This document shows, piece by piece, positions 44,528 to 55,118 of a stretch of 64,000 nt of DNA. The position numbers and the translations under genes are program-made. Position 1 is the stretch's first letter; every line of letters begins with the position of its first letter. The notes beneath the pieces are model-generated. The model was not told where the DNA came from. It was given only the letters and a program-made list of their open reading frames with translations, and ran no database searches. The DNA is from Campanula takesimana (Eukaryota > Streptophyta > Magnoliopsida > Asterales > Campanulaceae): assembly GCA_026119855.1 (NCBI GenBank), contig JAOWBW010000181.1, forward strand, positions 1,116,001-1,180,000, written 5' to 3'.

Positions 44528-44637
44528 TGTGCGACCGCACAAGATGGGTTGGGCGGCCGCACAGTTTGGGTCAAATAGTACCAGAACCTTCCAGATAGAT
44601 GTGCGGCCGCACAGGTGGTTTTGGGCGGCCGCACACC
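44528..44637. promoter_or_regulatory. CG-rich palindrome cluster, LTR copy 2
   Basis: GTGTGCGACCGCACA, GGGCGGCCGCACAG, GTGCGGCCGCACAG and GGGCGGCCGCACA, 79-190 bp upstream of the TATA box at 44716. Confidence 0.6.
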
Positions 44638-45176
44638 ATGTTGGGACTGGTTTCCTGATTTGATTTGGAAAAGAATTTTGGACGGAAGTTTCCTATTTGG
44701 AATAGGTCTAACTTGTATATAAACAGCAAAATTTGGCCAGAATCAAAGCTAATGTTTTGTGAAAATCTCAAAGAGTTTGAGAGAGGTTTTATTTTGTTCT
44801 AAGACATCCTAGATTGAAGAACAAAATAATACACAAATAAAATTCAATATAGTTCATATTAATTGTGAAAACGTGTTTCACAATTTTGGTCTAGCAACCA
44901 AGATCAAGTGTTCTTGATATTCGTTCGTGGTGTGGATACCGCTAGAGGGTGAAACTTATCATCTTCAAAATTCGTGATTCTTACTATGTTCGTGATCAAG
45001 GTTTCAAGCCTCCATCGAATTCAAGGTTGCAAAATCAAAGGCATCAAGGGTTAGTATTCTAGTATTCATCATATAGTATTTGACTTAATCATATGAATGG
45101 ATCTATGGGCTTTGGGTTTCATTAAATTTTAAATGCTTAATTCCGCTGCGCATGTATCTACGAAACCCAACATCAT

Positions 45177-45677
45177 CAATCTCACTCATCGAGAGGCCAA
45201 GCAGATATCTCTCTTGAGGGAGGGACAAATCCCATCTTGACTTATCATTCTTCCCTACATGAATCTGATTATGCCAATCGTAGCCTTTATAACCACCCGG
45301 TTAGGGGTAGCGTTTGAGTACGTCAAACATAATGTTCATCATGTGGAAGACTATGATAATCTCAGGTCTAAGGATAAATGATATAACTATTATGAGATTT
45401 AATTATGACATCTGACCATGACATAAATCTCATAGGTGGGTCAAGTCTAGTACTTGTTCTCCAACAAGTACCCATAAGTTTAATTTGTATCACTTACACA
45501 TAATCATCATATGATCATCAATCAAACTTATACTAGTCATTCATAAGTACTAGAGACGGGGATTATTATAATAAACATGTAAAATACATAATAGTCCAGG
45601 GTTGTTATCTCCATAACAAATGAGAACATGATGTAACATAAGGCCTTTCTCAAGGGCCTAGGGCATAATTTCCAACA
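45177..45677 (-). repeat. Copia LTR fragment, minus strand
   Basis: On the minus strand it starts TGTTGGAAATTATGCCC at 45677. It follows the same sequence order as the LTR at 34320-34842 but is a distinct subfamily. It meets the plus-strand LTR end within a few bases at 45172. Confidence 0.75.
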
Positions 45678-47689
45678 TTAATAACGATAAAAATGAAATC
45701 GCGGTGCCAAATCCATAACACATGAGCTGGCCAAATACCCAATAACAATAACAATGTTGACTCAAACTTCAAAGTATCAATTCAGCTGATACTTTGCTCT
45801 CTGAGCCGCAATAAAAATTGATGTGGCGTATTTTATGCTATATAATTCTTATGTTTCTATATGCTTAAATAATGATTGTGATGTATTTAGATTACTTTGT
45901 ATGTATTTTGGGACAAATTACATATTGTAGGGCTTTATTATAATTCGGGTGTATTTTAGTTTTTTATATTATTAACCGGATGTAATATTTTATAAGGTTA
46001 AAATTCATGCTCCAAAATACCAAGAAAAGGCAAAGTCACAAGGAGGTTGGACAAGTGGCTCAACAAATAGAAGTGAAGGAAGGTATGAAAAATTGGAGCA
46101 CAATCTACATCAAGCCCAAGCCACGCCCAACAAGTTAGCGAGTTGGGTTGGAGGAGAGGCGGCCCAGATTTAGCCAAGCACAGCAAAGCATGAATCGGGC
46201 CTAGCAGACTGAGTCAGCCCAAGTCCATGCAAGAGGGCCGAGGAGATCAATACGAGTGCGATGGAGAAAAATGAGGTAGACCAAAACGACTCCAAAACGG
46301 ATTAGCACGAATGGAAGCGGAAGGACAAGTCGCGCTCCCGAGTGAATCAAGCGAGAACGAGTCGGTCACCTCAGCACCACTCGTGTCAGTGCGTTCCAAG
46401 CGCGTGTGGCGTATCTTCCAAGCGCGTAAGGCATATTTTTGGTAGCTTTTTAGGTTTTCTTTTATTTCCTTTTTACTTATTCCTTTAGGTTTGTTTTTAG
46501 GTATTTAAATCAAGGACTCTCATTATTTTAGACACACAACTTTTTAGATCTAGAACCAAGTTTTTTTTTTCATGGAGATTTCAAAACTTTGTATGCAGAA
46601 CTAAAATCTATACTTTGGATTTGATTTCTTGAACCCTTTTTAATTAAATTGAGGTAATTTTCTTTTCATTATTTGCATCCTATTTATAATTTTACATGTG
46701 CTTAATTTAATTATATTGTTGGGGTTTGTAGACCTGATCAACCTATTTATCATTGTGATTGATTTTTGCTAGAATTTTTATTGTATGTCCCAGCCTAGAG
46801 ATTCACAGTAACATCTTCATAATTTATTTATGTGTCGTGGTAAATTGAGAAGTGGGTAAAATTAGATAATTATCTATCTCGATAGAATGTATTCTTGATC
46901 TTAGTCTCTTAAATCTTGAATCAGTTAATATTTAGATTTATTCTATGTCAAATAGATTTAATTATTAATTAGGGTTTCTAGTTTGTGTGTCACGGCTATT
47001 AACTAATCTGAAAGAAGAGACAAAGATTGAAATAAATCTCGTGATCAAGTGAATAGGGTGAAAAGAGAAAAAATGTATTGATGATATTTGAATTAAAAGG
47101 TGGGGATACTATCATATCTAAAGTATTCGTTAATTACTGTTTTACTCCATTTAGTTTTATTCCCGCTTTAGGAAATTAACAATCAATTTTTCCCCTAATT
47201 GTTAAGTGACAATTACGTAAACAAGTAACCGTTTTTTTTTATCGATCCTGTACTTGATCTAGCTACATTATTTTAGCAGAGTCCCGGATTTATTTGTAGG
47301 GGTGTGAATTAGCCTATCAGCAATACGATCCACTACAAGTCGAGGCAATCAGTCAATAACAACAAATTCAAAGTATGTATAGCAGAGTAAAGTTATAAGC
47401 AGAATGAACAATAGACCTACAAAGCAACCAATAAAACTAAATTGAATAAAAATATGATAGGCATACTTGCTTTGTATAATTTATGCAAAGGAAATATATG
47501 ATAATCCATACTAATTGCACACTTTTCCAATATCTCTAGTCATATAACATAATCCGCCCCCCAAATAGTTAACCGCAATTTTCTTTGACTGCACTAAACT
47601 ATTATATTATACATTTTGTAAAATATTCGAAATAAATATAACTCATTTTTTAAAATTTACCATACTTGTTGTCTTCAAAGTAGGGATGA
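45678..47689. other. Repeat-like region, possible solo LTR 45819-47319
   Basis: TGATGTGGCGTATTTT at 45819 and AGCCTATCA ending at 47319 would form TG...CA limits of a 1.5 kb LTR, with a TATA-like GTATTTAAATC near 46500 and CG-rich sequence (CCAAGCGCG twice) about 60-120 bp before it. GCAAT occurs at 45808-45812 and 47320-47324, but six bases separate the left copy from the TG, so the case is unresolved. No gene. Confidence 0.35.
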
Positions 47690-47775
47690 CCAAACACGGT
47701 TCCGGTTCTGGTTCGGAACCGCCGGTTCCGGTTTCGAAAAAGCTTGAACCGTAACCGAACCGAAAAAGCTTGAAT
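47690..47775. repeat. GGTTCCGGTTC palindromic repeat
   Basis: Dense GGTTCCGGTT / AACCGAACCG units in 86 bp, akin to 27018-27235. Confidence 0.55.
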
Positions 47776-47965
47776 TTAAAACAAAATATTTCATATTCAC
47801 ACCCTAAATTACTATTCTATAATAAATAACATTTTTTTGAAATTCCATACTGATTTATTTCTGTTTACACCACTCATACCTAAAGATTTTCTTCTAATAC
47901 AAACTAAATATAATTACATAGATGTTGTAATAATAATAAGAAGAAAAAATATTCATCTAATAATG

Positions 47966-47966
<1 letters not shown>

Positions 47967-48002
<36 letters not shown>
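47967..48002. repeat. (TA)n microsatellite
   Basis: About 17 TA units. Confidence 0.95.
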
Positions 48003-48005
<3 letters not shown>

Positions 48006-48210
48006 GAATTTATCTTTATTTTTATCTTTATCTTTGATTTTAACTATTCATTTATATTCGTACATTTTCATGTCTAAGTTAACTTCTTGTACATGTACTA
48101 TATGTAAGTGTACTATATCTAAGCGTATTATATTTAAGTTAATAATATATGGTAAGTGTATCTAATCAAAGTTTAATTTATTTTTGACAATAATTATTCT
48201 ATTTATATTC

Positions 48211-49427
48211 GGGCAAATTGCAACTTGGTTACCCATGTTTTGTCAACAGTTGCAATGTGGTTCCCAACAGTGTAAAAGTTGCAACCTCTTAACCATGTTT
48301 GTCATTTTGTTGCAATTTGATGTAAAATCCATTAAAAACGTAACTTTCGTTAAAAACTTAAGACATGTGCCTCGCACATGATATTTAAGGGGCAAAGTCG
48401 ACAATTCAAGTAATAATTATTTATGTATGTCTCCACCCCAAATATTTCACCCACTTCATCTTCAATTTCACCCCACCACTCCACCCTCTCCAGCAAAATA
48501 CCCTTCTCTGCCACTCTTTCATCTTCAACAACCACCATCTCACCTCCCGCCCACCACCTGAAACCAGCACCATCGACCAAAACCGCCACAATCACAGAAT
48601 TCTCAAGAAATAAATATAAAAAAAATAAACAATGAAAAAAATAAATGAAGAACACATTGAATCTGGAAATAAAAAAACTTTCATGAAACACTTTGTGAAG
48701 ATGAAGCTCGCAGCTTGATTGAGTTATTGGAGAAGATCGAAATCAATACCAAAATTGATTTGTTGGACGAATTTGAACCCTAAACCTATGACCCGATTGA
48801 TTTGTCGGCGCTATTGAAGAATGATGGAGATGGCTTGTCGATGTGGGTTTGATAATGGAGGTGGGGTGGACATAAATGCTTTCAAACTGTACAAGTGAAG
48901 GTCATGAGTAATATATTCATTACCAAAGGCAACGGAGCCCACGCAACGCCAGCGATTCTGGATACACCAAACCTTGGGGCAGAGGCTTGCCAGAGAAGAA
49001 GGCCGAACATAAAGAAGAGGGTTCGTGGTGGTTGGAACAGGGGAAGTAGCGCAGCCGGAACTAAGAAAATGGTGGAGTGGGCGGGGAGGAGGCGTGAGAA
49101 GTGAGTGGAACTGGGGAAGAAGGGGGAGAGGAAAGGAGAGAAGAGGGAGGGGAGTGACGACTGGTGATGGAGGAAGAAGGTTATTTTGTGATTTAGGTTT
49201 AATTGGGGAAAAAGAGGGAGGCAACTAGTTTATCCAAACTCAAATACCTATTTTGTCCCTTAAAGATCAAATGCGTTTTAATTTTTAATGAAAGTTACGT
49301 ATTTAATGGAATTTATATCAAATTGCAACAAAATGACAAACATGTCTAAGGGGTTGCAACTTTTACACTGTTGGGAACCACATTGAAACTATCGGCAAAG
49401 CATGGGTAACCAAGTTGCAATTTGCCC
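48211..49427. mobile_element. MULE with long inverted repeats, possible Pack-MULE
   Basis: 1217 bp flanked by TTTATATTC at 48202-48210 and 49428-49436. Inverted repeats of about 155 bp start GGGCAAATTGCAACTTGG at each end and pair at roughly 90%. The interior (48420-49250) has no transposase. It is GC-richer, with a C-rich, proline-coding-like block at 48430-48580 and a GGAGG-rich block at 49020-49170, as in elements that have picked up gene pieces. No donor gene recognised. Confidence 0.92.
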
Positions 49428-49436
49428 TTTATATTC

Positions 49437-49909
49437 TTATATTTTTATATTTATCTTTGACTTTATCTATTCTATTTATATTCCTACATTTTCATGTCTA
49501 AGTTAACTTCTTTTTAATTGGTACATGTACTATATCTAAGTGTTTTATATCTAATTTAATAATATATGGTACATGTACCTAACTAAAGTTTAATTTATTT
49601 TTTACTATAACTATTCTATTTATATTCATACATTTTTATACTTAATTTTTACTTCCATTTAATAGGTACATGTATATTTAAATGTACTATATCTAGGTTA
49701 ATAGTACATGATACATATCTTTATTTACTTTGGGGCAATGCTAGGGGCACAAAAGAATGATGTGAAGATATTTTATTGGTTGCATCGATTGTGGACCCGC
49801 CGCCCTCTAATTAAAAGCACCAATAAAATCTTGATACATCATTTTGTGAGTCAAGTTTTGTGAGATGTTTTTGTGACTTTATATTTACCCTTACTTTGAT
49901 ATGTCATTA
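49437..49909. other. AT-rich intergenic
   Basis: Repeats of GTACATGTAC..ATATCTAAGT that also occur left of the MULE (48090-48160), so the MULE landed inside a local repeat. No gene. Confidence 0.4.
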
Positions 49910-50178
49910 CTCCTCCTGTCCCAAAACACCTTGCACCATTTTGAAAATGCACGGGAACTAAGGAAGGAGTATATAAATTCCAAAGTATAGTGAGTGGGAA
50001 AGTGGTTGTGAGTATGCTAAGTTGAGTAAGATTTACAAGTGAGGTCCAAAATTAAATGTGTGAGCATGACAAGTAGGGTAAGGAGAATAGAAAAATTTTT
50101 TTGAACATTTTAGGAAAGAAGACTTACCGATGGGACACCCAAAAAGAAAATTATTGCAAGGTGTTTTGGGAACTTGGA
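49910..50178. mobile_element. Stowaway-like MITE
   Basis: Ends CTCCTCCTGTCCCAAAACACC and GGTGTTTTGGGAACTTGGA, TA-flanked, about 269 bp. Confidence 0.7.
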
Positions 50179-50237
50179 TATAACTAGATTGCAGTGATGT
50201 CAAATACATTCGGTCCACTTCATTTCTTCTACTTAAT

Positions 50238-50501
50238 CACTCCGTCCTTATTTAATTCTTAAAAAATGTTATTTTGGTTGTCTCACTTTAATCTACAAAG
50301 TTTCAAAGTGAAAATCTTTTAATACTTTCTAAATAGTGGGACCTACTTGTCATACTCACAACAACTATCAATTTACTATTTTTTATCTTACTTTCTCTCT
50401 CCTACTCAACTATCTTCATTCATAACACGACACATTTTCAAACATTTTCTTAATTCTTATGCCAAAACTCATTATTGTAAATTAAAGAGGGACAGAGGGA
50501 G
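50238..50501. mobile_element. Stowaway-like MITE
   Basis: Left CACTCCGTCCTTATTTAATT, right AATTAAAGAGGGACAGAGGGAG followed by TA. About 264 bp. Confidence 0.75.
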
Positions 50502-50918
50502 TATTAGAAAAAATACTTCTTCTATTTATAATAAACGAGTTTTTTGCAAATTGACCCAGCGTACTATCAATTTATTGCAATGTAACATTTGTACTTTCAA
50601 AGCGATCAATGTCACCTGCGTACTTTTGTTTAATATCCAATTTGACCTAGTTTTCTAAAAGGCTTTAAAAACTTAACGGCCTTATATATATTTTTTCCAA
50701 ATGTGGTCTCTACACTTTTCTTTTTTGCAATGTCCTATCCTTCTCATAGAATTGTCAATTTTTTAACTCACATGACCAACTCTAGTTAAAAAATTGACAA
50801 TTCTATGATAGTTATAGTGATGATGACATTGAAAAAAAAAATTAAATTTTTTTTTTGATAATATTATTAACTGAAAATGGCTAAGTTTAGTAAATCAAAA
50901 AAAAGAGAGGAATATCAA

Positions 50919-50949
<31 letters not shown>

Positions 50950-51479
50950 AACAAAAGAAAGTTATTTTAAAAAAAACAAAATTAACACATTTTATTTTAT
51001 AGAGTTTATGCTCCTTAACTGCGAAAAAAAAGTGATATCATTAAGAAAAGAGGCTTTGACCAATAAGTCCCCCATCCAAATGAAAACGACCAATAAGGAC
51101 ATGTATTATGGAAACTCGCCAAAAAGTCCTTGGATTTTCGCTGGACAAAAATGCCCCTCCACTCCCTATTGCACGTATGCCAGGTGCCAGGCAGGCGGAC
51201 AAAAAAAAAAAAAACACGTTAAGCGCAACAGTTACTGCGCTTTCTCTCATCTCTCTCTTCCCTCCCTGCTTTTTCTCTCTTTTCTTTTTTCCCCCTCAAA
51301 TTTTAATAGGTAATATCTCAAAATCTAGAAATTGAAAAAATAATCTGAGAACACTATTTTAATAGTGTCGTCAAAACGAATCAAACAAGTACACTCAACA
51401 CATAATTCAAATTTTAGAAATAAAAATCTCATTTTTCACGAGTAAAAATTTGAGAAAATCATTTTTCATTTCTCAATTA

Positions 51480-51930
51480 ATTTCACAATTTTAGAAAAAA
51501 AAATCATTTTTCAACTGATTTCTCAGTTGTGTGATTTCACAGTTGTGTCATTTTTTCATTTTTAATTTTTAAAAACTGATAAATTCATCTCTCAATTTTT
51601 TCACAATCATTATAATAACTGAGACATGCATTTCACAGTTGTTCACACATGAATTTGAATATAATAACTGAGACATTCATTTAACAGTTATTCATAATTG
51701 AATAAAAACTGATAAAATCACCTCTCATTTTTCACAATTGATGACTCAATTTATCGGTTTAATTACATAATAAATGAGACATTCATTTCTCAGTTATTCA
51801 CATATGAATTTGAGTACAAGAATTGGTACATTCATTTCTCAGTTATCAATTTTTCTCTGTTGTTAATATAATAATAAATGAGATATTCATTTCTCAGTTA
51901 TTTATAATTGAGTATAAAAATGAGATTAGT
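51480..51930. repeat. Degenerate repeat (ACTGAGACATTCATTTCTCAGTTATTCAC type)
   Basis: Eight or more loose copies alternating CATTTCTCAGTTATTCACA and GAATTTGAGTATAATAACTGAGA, partly self-complementary. Lies in the inner MULE. Confidence 0.7.
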
Positions 51931-52143
51931 AATGAAATTTTAAGTGATGAAATTTTGAGATGATACCAACAACTGCTAACTTATACTATCAAAAAAATAC
52001 AGTGCAAAATCAATCCCCAATTAGACTAAGTCAGGGTAAAGAATGCTTGGGGGAATTTTGAGTGGTCCCCACCACCACTACCTATACCTCAATTATATTC
52101 AAAGCCCTCATTAGTTATTTTGACTTTCCACGTTTTCTAAGTT

Positions 52144-52365
52144 TTGCTTTCCTTCTCAGCATACAAAACCCACCTGGTGACTTCATCTTTCTGGCAATTT
52201 CATTCTAGCGACATCTTGGTTTCCTCAATTACCCGAGCTCTTGTTCGTCGACATTGTTCTCGACTGTCACAGACTTTTTCGCGATTTCAATTAAGAACGC
52301 AATTTCATCTGAATTCCCTGCAACTTTGGAGTGCTAATGACCGCCGACGATTTCCAATTCATAGG
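52144..52365 (+). pseudogene. Exon-like frame in the inner MULE
   Basis: 74 codons, MLSFSAYKTHLVTSSFWQF onward, serine- and arginine-rich, ending at CATAG|GTAAAA, a possible splice donor. May be the captured 5' exon of a host gene. No family recognised, and it may be non-coding. Confidence 0.25.
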
Positions 52366-53894
52366 TAAAAAAAATTGCGACATCTCTACTTCCGGCAATA
52401 TTCCGATACCCGGTGATTTCCCAAGACCATAATCGTTGCTTGCTTGCGATTTGCTAATGCATAGCTATCGGCAGTTTCTTTAAAGCGTTAGCACGTACCA
52501 ATCGCGTTAGATCTACCGCCTCGGAGCATGGTCGGCGAATGGCCAAATCTGGCCTCTAATCTAATCTGGCCTCAATCTCGTTGACGGTGGGAGTTCAGAT
52601 TTGATGTTTCTCTGGGATTGAGGAGTGAGGACGAGGGAGAAGGTATACGCATAAACAGAGAAATCGGAATGCATCGAGAGAAAGAGTCGGGGTAGTTTTG
52701 GCATTATGAAAAGTATGAAACGGTTATAACTGAAGCGAGGGATGTATTGGTGAAATCGATATCAAGACATGGACCCTAAGGTAAAATATGAAAATGTCTG
52801 TTTTTATTGGCAAATTCCACTTTCTATGGAGGACTTATTGGTAAAAATCCCTTAAGAGAATCCATTAATGTTTTCAATGATTTCTTTTTAGTATTTTGAT
52901 CTCACTAATTTGTTGTTGTTTTTTTTTTTTTAAGAATCTTACTAATTTGTAAAATATTATTAAAAAAATCATTATTTTTCTCCCACACATACATTTTCCC
53001 TCTCTACCCCTTTCTTAGGTCGACCCCTCCCCTTCCTCTCCCTCCCCACCGGAACTCTTCCTCGTCTCCGACATATTCTAAGTCGCTGGAAGTCTCAATC
53101 AACCTAAGTTCATGCACCCATTTCCAGATCTTCCTTAACTCCCAGCGATTTGCATTTACTCTGTGTTTCCTTAATTTTTGGCCGGAATATCCATTGAATT
53201 CCTTATTGTAACGAGAAAGTGCAGCTCATCCGTCTTTGTCTTTGGATCTAGAGAGATCAGAAGGAAATAGGAAGAGCAGTAAGGATGTACCAACGTCTCT
53301 CTCACCCGATCTAGGCCTCCGATCTCCGACCGTCTCTCGCCCACAATGTCATTCGACGTTGTTCGCGGCTTTCTAGCTTCGTTTCTCTCTTGTGCTTCAC
53401 CCAACTCTGCCCGCCTTTTCGAGATCCGCAAACCCTAAATTTGTAACGGCAATGGTGATGCCAATGGAGTCGCCGGATTCTTGGTTAGACTCGCCGGCGT
53501 ACTTAACGTAGTAGAGTTTTGTTTCTTCTATACATTTCGTCTGCTAGTTTCTCATTTATGGAGCACATTTTCGTTAAGCATAAATTTTACTTGGGAGATA
53601 AAGTATACAATTAAATCATTTACAGTTACCCATTATCTATGGTTAGACTCCAGTTAAAAATTTGACAATTTTATGAGAGTGATAAAGATATTGCAAAAAA
53701 GAAAACTGTAGTGACCACATTTGGAAAATATATATACAAGGCCGTTAAGTTTTTAACACCTGTTAGAAAACTAGATCAAATTGGATATTAAACAAAAGTA
53801 CGCAAGTGACATTGATCGCTTTGAAAGTACAAATGTTACATTGCAATAAATTGATAGTACGCGAGGTCATTTTGCAAAAAACTATATAATAAAC

Positions 53895-53954
53895 ATCGCA
53901 TTTAAATTGTCAACAATTGTAATAAATGTATTTCACGTGTTTGTGCATTGATTT

Positions 53955-53994
<40 letters not shown>

Positions 53995-55118
53995 CTATAC
54001 TAACATTATTATTATTTTTTGAACAAAAAATATTTTTTATTTAAAAAGATGTTTATTTTGAGACTCAAACTGAGCAGCCAAAAAAGCAGCAGGAACACGC
54101 TAGTATCTGACGTATTCGTTTGCCCACTCATTACAAATTACAATGACGCATTATGTACCAAGCTAGAAAGAACAGCTTCACCCCTTCATTAAACGGCTCC
54201 GATCAAGGTCGCATACACACACTCGTCATCTGTGCGGCTAGGATGATTTCAATTTTTTTTTTGGTCCCACCGAGCTCAGCCACATCTCAAACCGTTGGGC
54301 GTAGCTAAAATGAGGTGGCTCCGATCTCCACCGTTGGGTGGAGCAAACCGCTCAGTGCAGCTGTTCGAAATCCGAAACCTAATTTAATACTACAAAAGAT
54401 TATTTTTAATTGAGTGAAGAATAATTCATCAAAGTTCAATCACTTTTCTTGATTAGATCCGCCATTCCTGTCTTCTTCAACACAACAACAAATGAATCAA
54501 AAAGAGAAGATGCTCAACAGAGGTTCGTTTCCCCGCCCTGAATCTTTCAATTTGGATTCATTTCCTATGATTTTAGAGAAAATTGTTTTTTTTTTTTTTT
54601 TTTTCAGTGCCTAAATTTCAGTGATTTCACCCTCCGGATTAACCGGCGGTGATTGATGATAACGAAAATCGTTAATTCTCTACTGGGTTTTGGGCAATTT
54701 GAGTTTGTATTCATTTTGGGATTGTATAGTTTGACCGAGAAATGACGTGCGTTGACGCAATTTCCCACAAATTTGACCTAATTCTTGCGTATAAAACACA
54801 TGTTGTATAGTTATATTGCTTTATCAATTGTGACGATGGAGGAAACTTAGTGTATAAGGGTGCAGGCTTTATCTACGAAACCCCCATTTTAGTTACTTTA
54901 TATAGCCGCCTAACTTTCCTGGCTTCGTTGAATTTTCCTTAGCCCACCAGAAAACTCGTTTGCAAAATTTCAATTTGATATATAAGAATCCAACTTTGTA
55001 TCTGATTTAAGATTTTGACTGTTGGGTAAAGAGTTTTCAGTTTGATTTTGACAAGGGAATACTAAATTTTGGGTGTTTGTTTTGTGAAGCGAATTAGGTA
55101 TTGTTTGATTACTTTTTG
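53895..55118. promoter_or_regulatory. RGLG upstream region and 5' leader
   Basis: Contains an (ATA)n run (53955-53992). A likely transcribed leader near 54430-54520 ends at CAACAGAG|GTTCG, a possible leader-intron donor; a poly(T)-CAG acceptor candidate is at 54607. A short upstream ATG at 54492 is not in the RGLG frame of homologues. CCACCGTTGGG-type repeats lie at 54290-54350. Confidence 0.4.

Larger units (their letters stand above)
43771..44993 (+). repeat. Tandem duplication of the LTR promoter segment
   Basis: Copy 1 from 43771, copy 2 from 44360, both starting TATACTATTTGGGTAGG. Each carries four CG-rich palindromes, a TATA box (TATAAAAA at 44090-44097; TATATAAA at 44716-44723) and the ending GTGGATACCGCTAGAGGGTG. 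The palindrome blocks differ more than the rest. Confidence 0.88.
43104..45172 (+). repeat. Copia LTR, plus strand, with internal duplication
   Basis: Starts TGTTGGTAGTGGTGCCC and ends CGAAACCCAACA. Related to the minus-strand LTR at 33541-34842 through most of its length. About 2.07 kb because a 589-633 bp segment occurs twice. No primer-binding site or genes adjoin it. Confidence 0.75.
51050..52851. mobile_element. Inner MULE nested in the outer one
   Basis: Ends GAGGCTTTGACCAATAAGTCC and GGACTTATTGGTAAAAATCCC. Flanks TTAAGAAAA (51041-51049) and TTAAGAGAA (52852-52860) match 8 of 9. It includes a short-period repeat (51480-51930) and an exon-like frame at 52144-52365. Confidence 0.75.
50537..53884. 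mobile_element. Outer MULE, 3.3 kb, containing a second MULE
   Basis: TATAATAAAC repeats at 50527-50536 and 53885-53894. Inverted repeats of about 200 bp (AGTTTTTTGCAAA, then GCGTACTATCAATTTATTG) match at over 90%. No transposase found. Interior beyond the inner element holds CT-rich, gene-leader-like sequence at 52990-53520. Confidence 0.92.

Noticed and set aside
47690..47775. hAT terminal repeat
   Set aside because: GGTTCCGGTT is repetitive, but no paired end or 8-bp duplication was found.
48811..49224. Proline-rich 137-residue minus-strand frame in a MULE
   Set aside because: Composition follows the G/C-skewed interior; no domain and no start context.
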